From contig NZ_JAMOQU010000065.1 in assembly GCF_027063845.1 (NCBI RefSeq), positions 1 through 32,115 on the forward strand: a stretch of 32,115 nt of DNA, given 5' to 3'. Positions 8,511-16,531 of this stretch are shown one piece after another; the stretch's first letter is position 1, and every line of letters starts with the position of its first letter. Under the pieces are notes generated by a model, which saw only the letters and a list, made by a program, of their open reading frames with translations, made no database searches and was not told where the DNA came from. The translations under genes and the position numbers were made by a program. The stretch comes from Thermococcus sp. (GTDB taxonomy: Archaea > Methanobacteriota_B > Thermococci > Thermococcales > Thermococcaceae).

Positions 8511-8568
8511 CACCTCAGGGAAGTCCCTTCTCATCAGCGTTCAGCGTGCTGACGTTTCATCATCGGTC
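8511..8568 (-). ncRNA. C/D box 2'-O-methylation guide RNA (archaeal sRNA)
   Basis: Read on the minus strand, the parts fall in canonical order and spacing. C box ATGATGA (8563-8557), a 12-base guide AACGTCAGCACG (8556-8545), D' box CTGA (8544-8541), a 4-base spacer ACGC, C' box TGATGA (8536-8531), a second 12-base guide GAAGGGACTTCC (8530-8519), and D box CTGA (8518-8515). Archaeal guides are almost exactly this size, with 12-base guides that L7Ae, Nop5 and fibrillarin use to methylate the target base paired to the fifth guide base from each D box. It lies between the kinase stop (8583) and the Nudix start (8504). The precise ends are estimated. rRNA or tRNA targets were not searched. Confidence 0.82.
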
Positions 8569-8582
8569 GGTTGGGATTATGT

Positions 8583-9407
8583 TTAATCACTTAAAGCCTC
8601 AACGGTTACGCCCCTCGCGAGCTCGCTCACCTCGTTGAGGCTGAAATCCACGGAACGATACCGGAGGAACAGCGCCGTGAAGGCGACGGCCCGCTTCAGG
8701 GATTGAACGAAGGGACATTCCAAGTAGAAACCGGTGAAAGCTCCGAGGAAGACGTCTCCCGCGCCCGTTGATTCATCTACTTCGACCTTCAGCGGAACGA
8801 AGCGGTATGGCCTTCCATGGAGGTAGGCATTTCCCGGGTTCGGACCGTCCGAGAGGAGGAGAACCCCAACAGAGCCTGGGTCAAGGTTGACCAGAGAAAA
8901 CTCCGCGACGTCGGCATGCAGAACATCAACCCCATTAAGGAACGACCCGTCGCGCTCGATGAGCCCCACCGGGCCCTTCTCTGGAGAGCGTATGAAACCC
9001 TGAAGGTCGGCCGAGACGAGCTTTGCCCGGTTTAGGGCTTCACTCACGATGCCCTCTGGAATCTCGTTGGCAACGGGGTTGAGAACTATGGCGTCGTATC
9101 TTCCGGCGGGAAGTTCGGTAATGGATGAGGCGCGCGAGATAAGTCTCAGCTCCCTCCTGTTGGAGTCAAGGTAAGTCAGCTCGTAGGACGTTGTTTCATC
9201 GGAGGGTAGGACGGTCAGTTTGCCCAGGGAGCGTAGCTCGTCAATCCACTCCTCCGGGAGCTGGGAAAAGCTTGTGAGAATCTCAACGTCACAGAAGCGC
9301 GAAAGTGCCAGAGCGGAGTAGTAGGCACCGCCACCGAGTCTCTCCTCGATTTTCGAACCGCGCCTTATTACATCCCTGACGACGTGGCCGACGACGAGGC
9401 ACTTCAT
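8583..9407 (-). CDS. PfkB/ribokinase-family kinase, probable myo-inositol 3-kinase
   Basis: 274-residue sugar kinase of the ribokinase fold. It shows the glycine pair region [16 protein letters not shown] near the N-terminus and the C-terminal catalytic [12 protein letters not shown] near residue 215, where Asp is the base. A PfkB-family protein of T. kodakarensis in the same neighbourhood (TK2285, from memory) was shown to phosphorylate myo-inositol at O-3. Conserved position beside gar1, the TFB and the histone supports orthology. The ATG at 9407 follows GGTGAAA. It could recycle inositol into the DIP pathway genes at the left of this window. Substrate assignment is by synteny and family, not by residues I can verify. 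Confidence 0.8.
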   Translation of the reverse strand: MKCLVVGHVVRDVIRRGSKIEERLGGGAYYSALALSRFCDVEILTSFSQLPEEWIDELRSLGKLTVLPSDETTSYELTYLDSNRRELRLISRASSITELPAGRYDAIVLNPVANEIPEGIVSEALNRAKLVSADLQGFIRSPEKGPVGLIERDGSFLNGVDVLHADVAEFSLVNLDPGSVGVLLLSDGPNPGNAYLHGRPYRFVPLKVEVDESTGAGDVFLGAFTGFYLECPFVQSLKRAVAFTALFLRYRSVDFSLNEVSELARGVTVEALSD

Positions 9408-9468
9408 TTTCACCAGTCCCAATCTTATACTTTTTGTGAGTGGACATTAAAAACCTTTCCTAAATTAC

Positions 9469-9510
9469 CGAAAGGCTTTTAAGGGGAAAAAGCGAAAAGT
9501 TTAAAAGGAG
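9469..9510 (+). promoter_or_regulatory. promoter(s) of the gar1-tfb-phosphodiesterase operon
   Basis: Two BRE/TATA-like elements stand in tandem: CGAAAGGCTTTTAAGG at 9469-9484 and GCGAAAAGTTTAAAAGG at 9492-9508. The first would start transcription near 9505 and leave room for the GGGTGGGG site ahead of ATG 9532; the second would start almost at the ATG. A minus-strand TTTTTAAT near 9449-9456 may serve the divergent kinase. Confidence 0.55.
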
Positions 9511-9531
9511 GTATCGTTTTGGGGTGGGGCT

Positions 9532-9855
9532 ATGAAGCGCTTAGGAAAGGTTTCTCACTACGCGAAGCAGGGCTTCCTCATAGTCAGGACGAACTGGGTT
9601 CCATCGCTCAACGAGCCCGTCGTTGACAAGGATTTGAGACCGGTAGGCATTGTTAAGGATGTTTTTGGTCCCGTTGATTACCCCTATGTTGCCGTTAAAC
9701 CCCGCGTTAAGGACCCCGAAAGGTACGTTGGCGCTCTTCTGTACGTGGACAAGAGGAGGAAGGATAAAAAGCCGGGTAAGAAGGCTAAAGTCAGAGGCTC
9801 TAAGGGTTCTAAGAGGCCCAAGCGTTCTCGCCCCGCCCCCAGGAGAAGGGGGTGA
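9532..9855 (+). CDS. gar1: H/ACA ribonucleoprotein subunit Gar1
   Basis: 107 residues. Gar1 binds the catalytic subunit Cbf5 and helps H/ACA guide RNPs make pseudouridine in rRNA. The core beta-barrel is visible ([15 protein letters not shown], then [22 protein letters not shown], then VGALLYV). A lysine/arginine-rich tail (residues 80-107) would contact RNA. Length and order are normal for archaeal Gar1. The ATG at 9532 follows GGGTGGGG. The stop overlaps the GTG start of the TFB gene by four bases (GTGA). Confidence 0.92.
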   Translation: MKRLGKVSHYAKQGFLIVRTNWVPSLNEPVVDKDLRPVGIVKDVFGPVDYPYVAVKPRVKDPERYVGALLYVDKRRKDKKPGKKAKVRGSKGSKRPKRSRPAPRRRG

Positions 9856-10772
9856 GAACGATTACTCCGAAAAGGGTTTGTCCCGTGTGCGGGTCAACCG
9901 AGTTTATATACGACCCCAGAAGGGGTGAGATAGTCTGCGCTAAGTGTGGCTACGTCATCGAGGAGAACGTGGTCGATGAGGGGCCGGAGTGGAGGGCCTT
10001 CGACCCGGACCAGAGGGCCAAGCGCGCGAGAACCGGCGCGCCGATGACGCTGATGATACACGACAAGGGCCTCTCGACCGACATAGACTGGCGCGACAAG
10101 GACATACACGGCAACCAGATAACGGGAATGTACAGGAGCAAGATGAGAAGGCTCCGCATGTGGCAGAGGAGGATGCGCATAAACGACGCCGCGGAAAGAA
10201 ACCTCGCGTTCGCGCTGAGCGAGCTCGACAGGATGGCCGCGCAGATGCGCCTCCCACGGCGCGTCAAGGAGGTCGCGGCTTCCCTCTACAGGAAGGCCGT
10301 CATGAAGAAGTTAATCCGCGGACGGTCGATAGAGGGCATGGTTTCCGCCGCTCTCTATGCCGCCTGCAGGATGGAGGGCATTCCAAGGACCCTTGACGAG
10401 ATTGCGGCGGTTTCAAAGGTTACGAAGAAGGAAATCGGGAGAAGCTACCGCTTCCTTGCGAGGGGGCTCAACCTGAACCTCCGCCCGACGAGCCCGATAG
10501 AGTACGTTGACCGGTTTGGAGACGCCCTCGGCGTCAGCTCACGGACCAAGGAGAGGGCAAAGGAAATCCTCCGCGAGGCTATAAAGCGTGGCATAACCAG
10601 CGGAAAGGGCCCAACGGGATTGGCCGCGGCAGCGCTCTACGTCGCTTCACTCCTTGAGGGCGAGAAAAAGACCCAGCGCGAAGTGGCTGAGGTCGCTCAC
10701 GTCACCGAGGTGACCGTCAGGAACAGGTACAAGGAGCTCGTCGAGAAGCTCGGTATAAACGTGCCGATGTGA
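9852..10772 (+). CDS. tfb: transcription initiation factor TFB (TFB2-type by position)
   Basis: 306 residues. The archaeal TFIIB homologue bridges TBP-DNA and RNA polymerase. An N-terminal zinc ribbon uses Cys10, Cys13, Cys29 and Cys32 (CPVCG, CAKCG). Next comes the B-reader region around [18 protein letters not shown], then two cyclin-like repeats ending in a C-terminal helix-turn-helix ([20 protein letters not shown]) that contacts the BRE. The start is GTG 9852 inside the Gar1 stop. Thermococcus has two TFB genes; this neighbourhood (gar1, histone, rbcL) is that of TFB2 in T. kodakarensis as I recall. Confidence 0.95.
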   Translation: MRTITPKRVCPVCGSTEFIYDPRRGEIVCAKCGYVIEENVVDEGPEWRAFDPDQRAKRARTGAPMTLMIHDKGLSTDIDWRDKDIHGNQITGMYRSKMRRLRMWQRRMRINDAAERNLAFALSELDRMAAQMRLPRRVKEVAASLYRKAVMKKLIRGRSIEGMVSAALYAACRMEGIPRTLDEIAAVSKVTKKEIGRSYRFLARGLNLNLRPTSPIEYVDRFGDALGVSSRTKERAKEILREAIKRGITSGKGPTGLAAAALYVASLLEGEKKTQREVAEVAHVTEVTVRNRYKELVEKLGINVPM

Positions 10773-10774
10773 CG

Positions 10775-11263
10775 ATGATAGCGGTTTTAAGCGACACCCA
10801 CGTGGGGGACAAGGCAAAGGCCCTCCCAATTCCCCTTTTGGAGAAGCTTAGAGAGGCCAGCCCAGAGCTCATTCTTCATGCGGGCGATATAACGTCCCCC
10901 GAAGTCCTTGAGACCCTGGAAGAGATAGCGCCCGTGATAGCGGTCAGAGGAAACGTTGACCACCTCAGCCTTCCGGAGGAGGAGACCATTGAAGTCGAAG
11001 GAATGAGAATAGGCGTGATTCACGGGCATCAGCTTCTAAGTCTAAACGCGCAGTTTTTAAGCCTGAAGGCCCTCGACATGGGAGTGGACCTGCTCGTCTT
11101 CGGCCACACCCACCGCTTCTACTTCGATTCCTTCAGCGTCTACGGAAGAAGGGTCTACCTCCTGAATCCCGGCTCGCCGACGTTTCCACGGTGGGACGAG
11201 GCAGGCTTCGCGGTTCTGAAGCCCGGAGAAGAGCCGACCGTTAGAAGGGCTAAGCTCTGGTAA
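10775..11263 (+). CDS. YfcE/MJ0936-type metallophosphoesterase
   Basis: 162 residues. It shows the calcineurin-like metal-binding series in order: SDTH near residue 6, HAGDI, GNVDH, HGH and GHTH. The terminal NPGSPTFPR is typical of YfcE/MJ0936 phosphodiesterases, which bind two metals. The cellular substrate is unknown. The start could be ATG 10775 (used here, MIAVLSDTH) or GTG 10769, which overlaps the TFB stop. It is the third gene of the gar1 operon. Confidence 0.9.
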   Translation: MIAVLSDTHVGDKAKALPIPLLEKLREASPELILHAGDITSPEVLETLEEIAPVIAVRGNVDHLSLPEEETIEVEGMRIGVIHGHQLLSLNAQFLSLKALDMGVDLLVFGHTHRFYFDSFSVYGRRVYLLNPGSPTFPRWDEAGFAVLKPGEEPTVRRAKLW

Positions 11264-11289
11264 ACGGAAAAGAGAACGGGAAAAGGACA

Positions 11290-11493
11290 TCAGCTCTTGA
11301 TGGCAAGCTTGATGTCCTCGGCCTTGACGGTCTTCCTGCCGGCGTGCTGGGCAAGGGCGACGGCCTTCTTGGCAATCTCAAGGGCCTTCTCCTCGAGGTG
11401 CTCGGCGAGGACCTTGGCGGCCTCCTCGCTGACGCGGGCGGCACCGGCCTTCCTTATAAGCCTGTCAACCGGGGCAATTGGAAGCTCGGCCAT
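11290..11493 (-). CDS. archaeal histone
   Basis: 67 residues, the standard single histone fold. It starts [18 protein letters not shown], and the third helix region [18 protein letters not shown] is the archaeal histone signature that forms the RxTxxxxD loop. It forms dimers and longer stacks that wrap DNA. The closest named relative from memory is HTkB of T. kodakarensis, which occupies the same position. Start ATG 11493 has AGGTGTTGTGA upstream. It is monocistronic with a strong promoter; convergent with the phosphoesterase gene, 26 bases apart. Confidence 0.96.
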   Translation of the reverse strand: MAELPIAPVDRLIRKAGAARVSEEAAKVLAEHLEEKALEIAKKAVALAQHAGRKTVKAEDIKLAIKS

Positions 11494-11550
11494 TCACAAC
11501 ACCTCCTATCTTTTATTTGCAGGTTTCTGCGTTCTATTCTAGGAGTAAAG

Positions 11551-11572
11551 GCATATATAAACCTTTCGGAAA
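11551..11572 (-). promoter_or_regulatory. strong histone promoter (BRE + TATA)
   Basis: On the minus strand TTTTCCGAAAGGTTTATATATGCC contains a full BRE (CCGAAAGG) and the TATA box TTTATATA. Initiation is expected near 11530, giving a leader of about 35 bases before ATG 11493. It is the best consensus promoter in the window, in keeping with an abundant protein. Confidence 0.75.
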
Positions 11573-11793
11573 AGGAGCCCTCTGGGTGGGTCTATCGGCC
11601 CGATTTCAGTTAATCGTCGAGAATTCCGAATCCGTCGGGCCCATCACTATTTTACACGAGAATGACAACCCAACCGGGAAGATTGAGAGAAGGTAGGAGA
11701 TTGCCCCGCAAACCCGAAAGCCGGCCGAAAATCCTTCAAAAAAGTCTTCACTTATGTAAAAAGACGTCCATCAGTCCTCAAAATTTGCCAGTA
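11571..11793. other. intergenic stretch between divergent histone and rbcL, no gene seen
   Basis: The gap from the histone to RuBisCO is 352 bases. No open frame here looks coding. It holds a 7-bp inverted repeat (GGCCCGA near 11595, TCGGGCC near 11636) separated by about 34 bases, and a weaker GTCTT/AAGAC pair near 11742-11764 just ahead of the rbcL TATA box. A regulator site or long leader is possible; nothing specific can be supported. Confidence 0.4.
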
Positions 11794-11840
11794 GGGTTTT
11801 TATAGCCAAGAATGCAATAGAGTGTTTACCGAGGAGGTGT
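11794..11840 (+). promoter_or_regulatory. rbcL promoter and Shine-Dalgarno
   Basis: GGGTTTTTATAG at 11794-11805 is the TATA box; initiation is expected near 11825. GAGGAGGTGT at 11831-11840 is a very strong ribosome site that fixes ATG 11846 rather than the upstream GTG 11822. Confidence 0.65.
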
Positions 11841-11845
11841 TGCAG

Positions 11846-13180
11846 ATGGTTGAGAAGTTCGACAAGATATACGACTACTACGTGGACAAGGACTACGAGC
11901 CGAACAAGAAGAGGGATATCATAGCCGTGTTCCGCGTTACCCCTGCGGAGGGATACACTATCGAGCAGGCCGCCGGTGCCGTCGCCGCCGAGAGCTCGAC
12001 CGGAACCTGGACGACCCTTTATCCCTGGTATGAGCAGGAGCGCTGGGCAGACCTTTCGGCTAAGGCCTACGACTTTGTTGACATGGGAGACGGGAGCTGG
12101 ATTGTCAAGATTGCCTACCCGTTCCACGCCTTCGAGGAGTGGAACTTGCCCGGCCTTCTCGCGAGCATAGCTGGAAACGTCTTTGGAATGAAGCGCGTTA
12201 AGGGCCTCCGCCTCGAGGACCTCTACTTCCCCGAGATAGTCCTCAGGAACTTCAGCGGGCCCGCCTTCGGTATCGAGGGCGTCAGAAAGATGCTCGAAAT
12301 CTATGACAGACCGCTCTACGGCGTCGTCCCTAAGCCAAAGGTAGGCTACTCACCGGAGGAGTTTGAAAAGCTCGCCTACGAGCTTCTCTCCAACGGTGCA
12401 GACTACATAAAGGACGACGAGAACCTCACGAGCCCCTGGTACAACCGCTTCGATGAGAGGGCGGAGATAGTAGCGAGGGTTATTGACAAAGTCGAGAACG
12501 AGACCGGCGAGAAGAAGACCTGGTTCGCCAACATCACCGCCGACATCCGCGAGATGGAGAGAAGGCTTGAGGTCCTGGCAGACCTCGGGCTCAAGCACGC
12601 GATGGTTGACGTCGTTATAACCGGTTGGGGAGCACTTGAGTACATCCGCGATTTGGCGGCCGACTATGGGCTGGCCATTCACGGCCACAGGGCGATGCAC
12701 GCGGCCTTCACGAGGAACAAGTACCACGGCATCTCAATGTTCGTCTTAGCTAAGCTCTACAGGATTATAGGAATTGACCAGCTTCACGTTGGAACCGCCG
12801 GCGCTGGAAAGCTCGAGGGTGGTAAGTGGGACGTCATCCAGAACGCGAGGATTCTCAGGGAGGAAACCTATAAGCCGGATGAGACCGACGTCTTCCACCT
12901 TGAGCAGAAGTTCTACGGCATGAAAGCAGCCTTCCCGACCAGCTCAGGTGGCCTTCACCCAGGCAACATCGAGCCGGTCATAGATGCACTCGGAAAGGAC
13001 ATAGTGCTCCAGCTCGGCGGCGGAACCCTCGGCCACCCGGACGGGCCTGGGGCTGGAGCGAGGGCAGTGAGGCAGGCGATTGACGCGATAATGCAGGGAA
13101 TCCCGCTCGACGAGTACGCAAAAACACACAAGGAGCTCGCCAGGGCCTTAGAGAAGTGGGGCCACGTTACCCCAGTCTGA
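11846..13180 (+). CDS. rbcL: ribulose-bisphosphate carboxylase, archaeal type III
   Basis: 444 residues, nearly identical in outline to the T. kodakarensis enzyme. Catalytic Lys163 lies in VVPKPKVG. The carbamylated Lys189 lies in GADYIKDDE, with metal ligands Asp191 and Glu192. HGHRAMHAAF follows. The loop-6 lysine is in GTAGAGKLEG, and the phosphate-binding loop LQLGGGTLGHPDG is intact. In Thermococcales it converts ribulose 1,5-bisphosphate made from AMP by AMP phosphorylase and ribose-1,5-bisphosphate isomerase into 3-phosphoglycerate, i.e. nucleoside salvage, not a Calvin cycle; those partner genes are not in this window. It stands alone with its own promoter. Confidence 0.98.
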   Translation: MVEKFDKIYDYYVDKDYEPNKKRDIIAVFRVTPAEGYTIEQAAGAVAAESSTGTWTTLYPWYEQERWADLSAKAYDFVDMGDGSWIVKIAYPFHAFEEWNLPGLLASIAGNVFGMKRVKGLRLEDLYFPEIVLRNFSGPAFGIEGVRKMLEIYDRPLYGVVPKPKVGYSPEEFEKLAYELLSNGADYIKDDENLTSPWYNRFDERAEIVARVIDKVENETGEKKTWFANITADIREMERRLEVLADLGLKHAMVDVVITGWGALEYIRDLAADYGLAIHGHRAMHAAFTRNKYHGISMFVLAKLYRIIGIDQLHVGTAGAGKLEGGKWDVIQNARILREETYKPDETDVFHLEQKFYGMKAAFPTSSGGLHPGNIEPVIDALGKDIVLQLGGGTLGHPDGPGAGARAVRQAIDAIMQGIPLDEYAKTHKELARALEKWGHVTPV

Positions 13181-13199
13181 TGTCCTATCCGACCCTCGC

Positions 13200-13208
13200 T
13201 TTTCTTTT
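13200..13208 (+). terminator. T-rich terminator after rbcL
   Basis: TTTTCTTTTC about 20 bases past the stop codon, the usual oligo-T archaeal terminator, without a hairpin. Confidence 0.45.
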
Positions 13209-13276
13209 CGTCTTCCGTTCAAACTTTTCTCTAAAGGTGATTTAACGCATCCCTCCTTAGTTGCCCCGGTGGTTCC

Positions 13277-13855
13277 ATGCATCCGGAGGGATTCCTTGAG
13301 GTCATAACCGGTCCGATGTTCGCTGGAAAGACGAGCGAGCTGATAAAAAGAATCGAGAGGCAGGCCTACGCCAAGCGGAAGGTCGCTCTCTTCAAACCGA
13401 GCATAGACGACCGCTATTCGCGAAGCGACGTGGTTGCCCATAACGGTCTCAGGTACAGGGCCTACGTCGTCCCCACGAGCGAGGAAGGGGTTAAGAGTAT
13501 AGTCGAGCTGACGAGAAAGGAGGGCTTTGATGTAATCGGGATTGACGAGGTTCAGTTCTTCCCGATGGGTATCGTTGACGCGCTCAACGAACTCGCCGAC
13601 GATGGCGTTTATGTCATAGCGAGCGGTCTGAACCTCGACTTTAAGGCCGACCCGTTTCCCGTCATGAAAGAACTCCTCGTCAGGGCCGACAACATAATCT
13701 ACCTTACCGCCATTTGCACGGTCTGCGGAAGACCTGCAACGAGAAGTCAGAGGCTGATAGACGGAAAGCCAGCCCCGAGGGACTCGCCGGTAATAATGGT
13801 GGGAGGAAAGGAAAGCTACGAGGCGAGGTGTCGCTTACACCACGAAGTCCCCTGA
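13277..13855 (+). CDS. tdk: thymidine kinase
   Basis: 192 residues. Type II thymidine kinase that salvages thymidine with ATP. P-loop GPMFAGKT is at residues 12-19. The DEVQFF motif carries the catalytic region, and a structural zinc site is given by CTVCG and the late C-R-L-H-H. The lasso loop region with ATRSQRLIDGKPA is present. The start ATG follows CCGGTGGT. Tail-to-tail overlap with thrC is 21 bases (13835-13855). Confidence 0.94.
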   Translation: MHPEGFLEVITGPMFAGKTSELIKRIERQAYAKRKVALFKPSIDDRYSRSDVVAHNGLRYRAYVVPTSEEGVKSIVELTRKEGFDVIGIDEVQFFPMGIVDALNELADDGVYVIASGLNLDFKADPFPVMKELLVRADNIIYLTAICTVCGRPATRSQRLIDGKPAPRDSPVIMVGGKESYEARCRLHHEVP

Positions 13856-15016
13856 GAGGACCTTTTCCCACGTCTTCACGTCCTTAAGGCCGTGGCCTGT
13901 TGCAACCACCACAACGGTCTCATCTTTGTCTATTATCCCTTCTTCGCGCATCTTCTTGGCGAGTGCGAGGGCGGTTGCCGAGGACGGCTCGACGAATATT
14001 CCCTCCCTTCCGAGGAGCATGCCCGCCTCCGCCGTCTCCCTGTTGGTGACCGTGTCGAGGTGGCCGTCGCTTTCCCTCACGGCCCTTATCACGTTCTCGC
14101 CGTCGACTGGCTTCTTGACCGCTATGGCACTCGCTATAGTCGGAGCCTTCTTCTGAACCTTCTCAATCGGCTTACCCGTCTTCCAGGCCCTCACTATCGC
14201 GTCGTAGCCCTCTATCTGTGCCCCGGCAATCCTCGGCAGGTCTTCAACGAGACCGACTTTGTAGAACTCTTTAACGCCCTTCCAGATAGCGCGAAGGTGG
14301 GTTCCCGCTCCGATTGGAACGATAATCCAGTCAGGGACATTGTAGCGGAGCTGGTCAAGGATTTCAAAGCCTGTCGTCTTCTGCCCCTCGACGCGGTAGT
14401 GGTAGTTGCCCGTCAGGTAATAATCCTCCTCCATCGCCTTCCGCTCGGCCTCCGCCAGGGCCTCGTCGTAGGTCTTTCCGAAGACCTCGACCTTCGCCCC
14501 GTACATCCTCGCCTGAGTAAGCTTCTCCCCCGGAGTTCCATCGGGGACGACGATGGTAACATCGAGTCCAGCCTTGGCTCCGTAGGCGGAAACGCTCGCC
14601 GCCATGTTGCCGGTTGAGGCCACTATAACCTTCCTCGCGTGGAACTCCAGGGCCTTTGTTATCTCGACGCTCGAACCCCTGTCCTTGAAGGCTCCCGTTG
14701 GGTTCTCACCCTCGTACTTGACATAGAGCTTTCCAAAGCCGAGCTTCTCCTCAAGGCGTTTGAGCCTGTAAAGCCTCGTCCCGCCCTCGTTGAGCGTGAC
14801 GATTCTCTTGAGGTTTGAAACCGGAAGGAACATCCAGTACTTCCACACGTGCGGACTTTCTCTGAACCAGGGGTCGTCGTCCTCGATTAGGTTCGCTATG
14901 TCGTCGTAGTGGTAGGTAACGTCCAGAGGGGCGCCGCACTTTGGGCATTTGTAGATACCAGAAGCGAGCGGGTATTCGGCACCGCAGTGGGTACACACAA
15001 GCTTTGCCTCAAACAT
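13835..15016 (-). CDS. thrC: threonine synthase
   Basis: 393 residues. Pyridoxal-phosphate enzyme that converts O-phosphohomoserine to threonine. An N-terminal zinc-ribbon-like segment CTHCG...CPKCG (residues 8-27) is followed by the fold II core. Lys111 in NPTGAFKDRGSS is the cofactor lysine, and the later ASTGNMAASVSAYGAKAG binds its phosphate. The ATG at 15016 has CAGGTGG upstream, better than GTG 15025. The cysteine ribbon is common in archaeal threonine synthases. It is divergent from phr, sharing a 112-base regulatory gap. Confidence 0.93.
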   Translation of the reverse strand: MFEAKLVCTHCGAEYPLASGIYKCPKCGAPLDVTYHYDDIANLIEDDDPWFRESPHVWKYWMFLPVSNLKRIVTLNEGGTRLYRLKRLEEKLGFGKLYVKYEGENPTGAFKDRGSSVEITKALEFHARKVIVASTGNMAASVSAYGAKAGLDVTIVVPDGTPGEKLTQARMYGAKVEVFGKTYDEALAEAERKAMEEDYYLTGNYHYRVEGQKTTGFEILDQLRYNVPDWIIVPIGAGTHLRAIWKGVKEFYKVGLVEDLPRIAGAQIEGYDAIVRAWKTGKPIEKVQKKAPTIASAIAVKKPVDGENVIRAVRESDGHLDTVTNRETAEAGMLLGREGIFVEPSSATALALAKKMREEGIIDKDETVVVVATGHGLKDVKTWEKVLSGDFVV

Positions 15017-15062
15017 CCAAGCCACCTGAGTTTACATATGTGAAGGTGGGTTTTTAAATTCA

Positions 15063-15120
15063 GCTTTTAAACCGAAAAAGGTTTAAAGGCCATTTTCTAA
15101 CTTCAGGTTAGGGAAAGGGG
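15063..15120. promoter_or_regulatory. thrC/phr divergent promoter with Phr operator
   Basis: For phr the TATA box is GTTTAAAGG at 15081-15089 and initiation is expected near 15108. A perfect inverted repeat CTAACTTCAGGTTAG sits at 15097-15111, straddling that point. Phr represses its own gene by binding over the start site in Pyrococcus, so this is very likely the autoregulatory operator. A minus-strand TTTAAAAG at 15065-15072 probably serves thrC. GGGGGTGAGAAC precedes the phr ATG. Confidence 0.72.
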
Positions 15121-15128
15121 GTGAGAAC

Positions 15129-15722
15129 ATGGAATCGGGCGAGATGGGAAAGCTCCTCGACATACTCGGAAACGAAACCAGGCGAAGGATTCTCATCCTT
15201 CTCACCAAGAGACCGTACTTCGTCAGCGAGCTGAGTCAGGAACTCGGAGTCGGACAGAAGGCTGTCCTTGAGCACTTGAGAATCCTTGAAAAGGCCGGAC
15301 TCATCGAGGGACGAACGGAAAAGATACCCAGGGGAAGGCCGAGGAAGTATTACACCATAAAGCGCGGCTTCAGGCTTGAGGTACTGCTCACCCCCTACAC
15401 GTTCGGCACCGAGATGTACGAGCCGAAGAAGCCGAGACAGACGGCAGAATACGCCCAGGCGAGACAGCTCATAAAATCAACCGAGCCCGTTGAGACGAAG
15501 ATAGGGGAGCTCCTCCAGTTCCTCAGCGAGATAGAGAGGCGCGTTGAGGAGGTCATGCGAACCAAGCAGGAGCTCGAAGAGGTGAGACTGCTCATAGAGA
15601 CCTACATCGAGAACCTTCTCAGGAGGATAGCCCAGGAGAACGAGAGGGAGTTCGAGAGGCTCATGCGCGAGTTCGGTCCGAGGCTTCCGAGGAAGATAGT
15701 AGAAGACCTGAGCGACTTTTAG
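15129..15722 (+). CDS. phr: heat-shock transcriptional repressor Phr
   Basis: 197 residues. N-terminal winged helix-turn-helix of the ArsR type (residues about 8-75: LGNETRRRILILLTKRPYFV, then VGQKAVLEHLRILEKAGLIE, wing at RGRPRKYY). The C-terminal half has two long charged helices (EVMRTKQELEEVRLLIETYIENL) for dimerisation. This matches Phr, the Thermococcales repressor that blocks hsp20, an AAA+ ATPase, its own gene and inositol synthase at normal temperature and lets go on heating. The operator over its own start and a similar site in the DIP promoter support the call. Its T. kodakarensis counterpart also neighbours rbcL (TK2291, from memory). Confidence 0.92.
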   Translation: MESGEMGKLLDILGNETRRRILILLTKRPYFVSELSQELGVGQKAVLEHLRILEKAGLIEGRTEKIPRGRPRKYYTIKRGFRLEVLLTPYTFGTEMYEPKKPRQTAEYAQARQLIKSTEPVETKIGELLQFLSEIERRVEEVMRTKQELEEVRLLIETYIENLLRRIAQENEREFERLMREFGPRLPRKIVEDLSDF

Positions 15723-15749
15723 GAAGCGGATAGAGAATAAAGAGGGCCA

Positions 15750-15953
15750 TTAAAGTATCTTGCCCTCTTCTTTCATTCTCACGAGCCTGGTTATGTAACC
15801 GGCAATCCTGTTTCTGATGGTCTTGCTCGTGACGTTGGTAAGCTCCTGAACCATCTTCTTGTTGTGCTCGAAGTCCCTGGTGAACTTGTCCGGATACCTG
15901 TCAAAGAGCTCGCGAGCGGTCCTCTTGATGAAGGTCTGCTTTATGTTCCCCAT
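15750..15953 (-). CDS. rps17e: 30S ribosomal protein S17e
   Basis: 67 residues, the normal length of archaeal S17e. [20 protein letters not shown] and the C-terminal [18 protein letters not shown] are diagnostic. Small-subunit protein found only in archaea and eukaryotes. ATG 15953 is chosen for GAGGTGATGG upstream; the open frame runs 23 codons further but that part lacks the family sequence. It is convergent with phr and divergent from the DUF371 gene. Confidence 0.95.
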   Translation of the reverse strand: MGNIKQTFIKRTARELFDRYPDKFTRDFEHNKKMVQELTNVTSKTIRNRIAGYITRLVRMKEEGKIL

Positions 15954-16069
15954 TTCCATCACCTCTAACCTGACCCTGTGGCCGTATCTCAAATCAAGGG
16001 CATCTTTTAAAAGTTTTCCCACACCGCCGGAAACCCAAGGGTTTTATAGTGCCACGAAAAGCTCAACCC

Positions 16070-16495
16070 ATGCTGAGGGAGGTAATCCACTGCAGGGGAC
16101 ACGAGAACGTAAAAGCAACTCACCGCTCGACGCTCGAGATAACGACGGAGGACTTTCTAACGCCGAGGGGCGATTGCATAATCTGCGTTTCTGCCGACAA
16201 GGCTTTGAGCGACCTGAGCGAGGAGTTCAAGAATGCCCTGAGGAAGGGAGCGAGGCTCCGCATGGTCATACGCGCCGGAGACATAACAGATGAGCTCACC
16301 GCATACGGGAGTCCGGAGCTGAAGCTCGAAAGTCCTGTTTCAATGGTAATAAGGAAGAGCGACTACATAGATGCCAGAACCCTCGCGATAAGAGCGGATA
16401 AGTCCGCGAAAGACATCAAAAGGGAGTTAGTTGAGCTCCTCAGAAATCCTGAAACCATTGTCACGGTCGAGCTCATAATCGAGGAAAAAGCTTAA
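16070..16495 (+). CDS. DUF371 family protein, probably leaderless mRNA
   Basis: 141 residues of the archaeal DUF371 family. The sequence HCRGHENVKATHRSTLEITTEDFLTPRGDCI is its hallmark, and the later GSPELKLESPVSMVIRKSDYIDARTLAIRADKSA fits too. Function is unknown. The TATA box GTTTTATAG (16041-16049) lies about 25 bases before ATG 16070 and there is no Shine-Dalgarno sequence, so the message likely begins at the A of the ATG. The frame extends seven codons upstream to 16049, which is inside the TATA box and therefore not used. Confidence 0.85.
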   Translation: MLREVIHCRGHENVKATHRSTLEITTEDFLTPRGDCIICVSADKALSDLSEEFKNALRKGARLRMVIRAGDITDELTAYGSPELKLESPVSMVIRKSDYIDARTLAIRADKSAKDIKRELVELLRNPETIVTVELIIEEKA

Positions 16496-16531
16496 AAGGT
16501 CCACCTCTTTTATTTACTTGAGGTGAAGAAA

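Noticed and set aside
11571..11793. Small RNA between histone and rbcL
   Set aside because: Only weak inverted repeats; no C/D or H/ACA boxes and no clear promoter-terminator pair.
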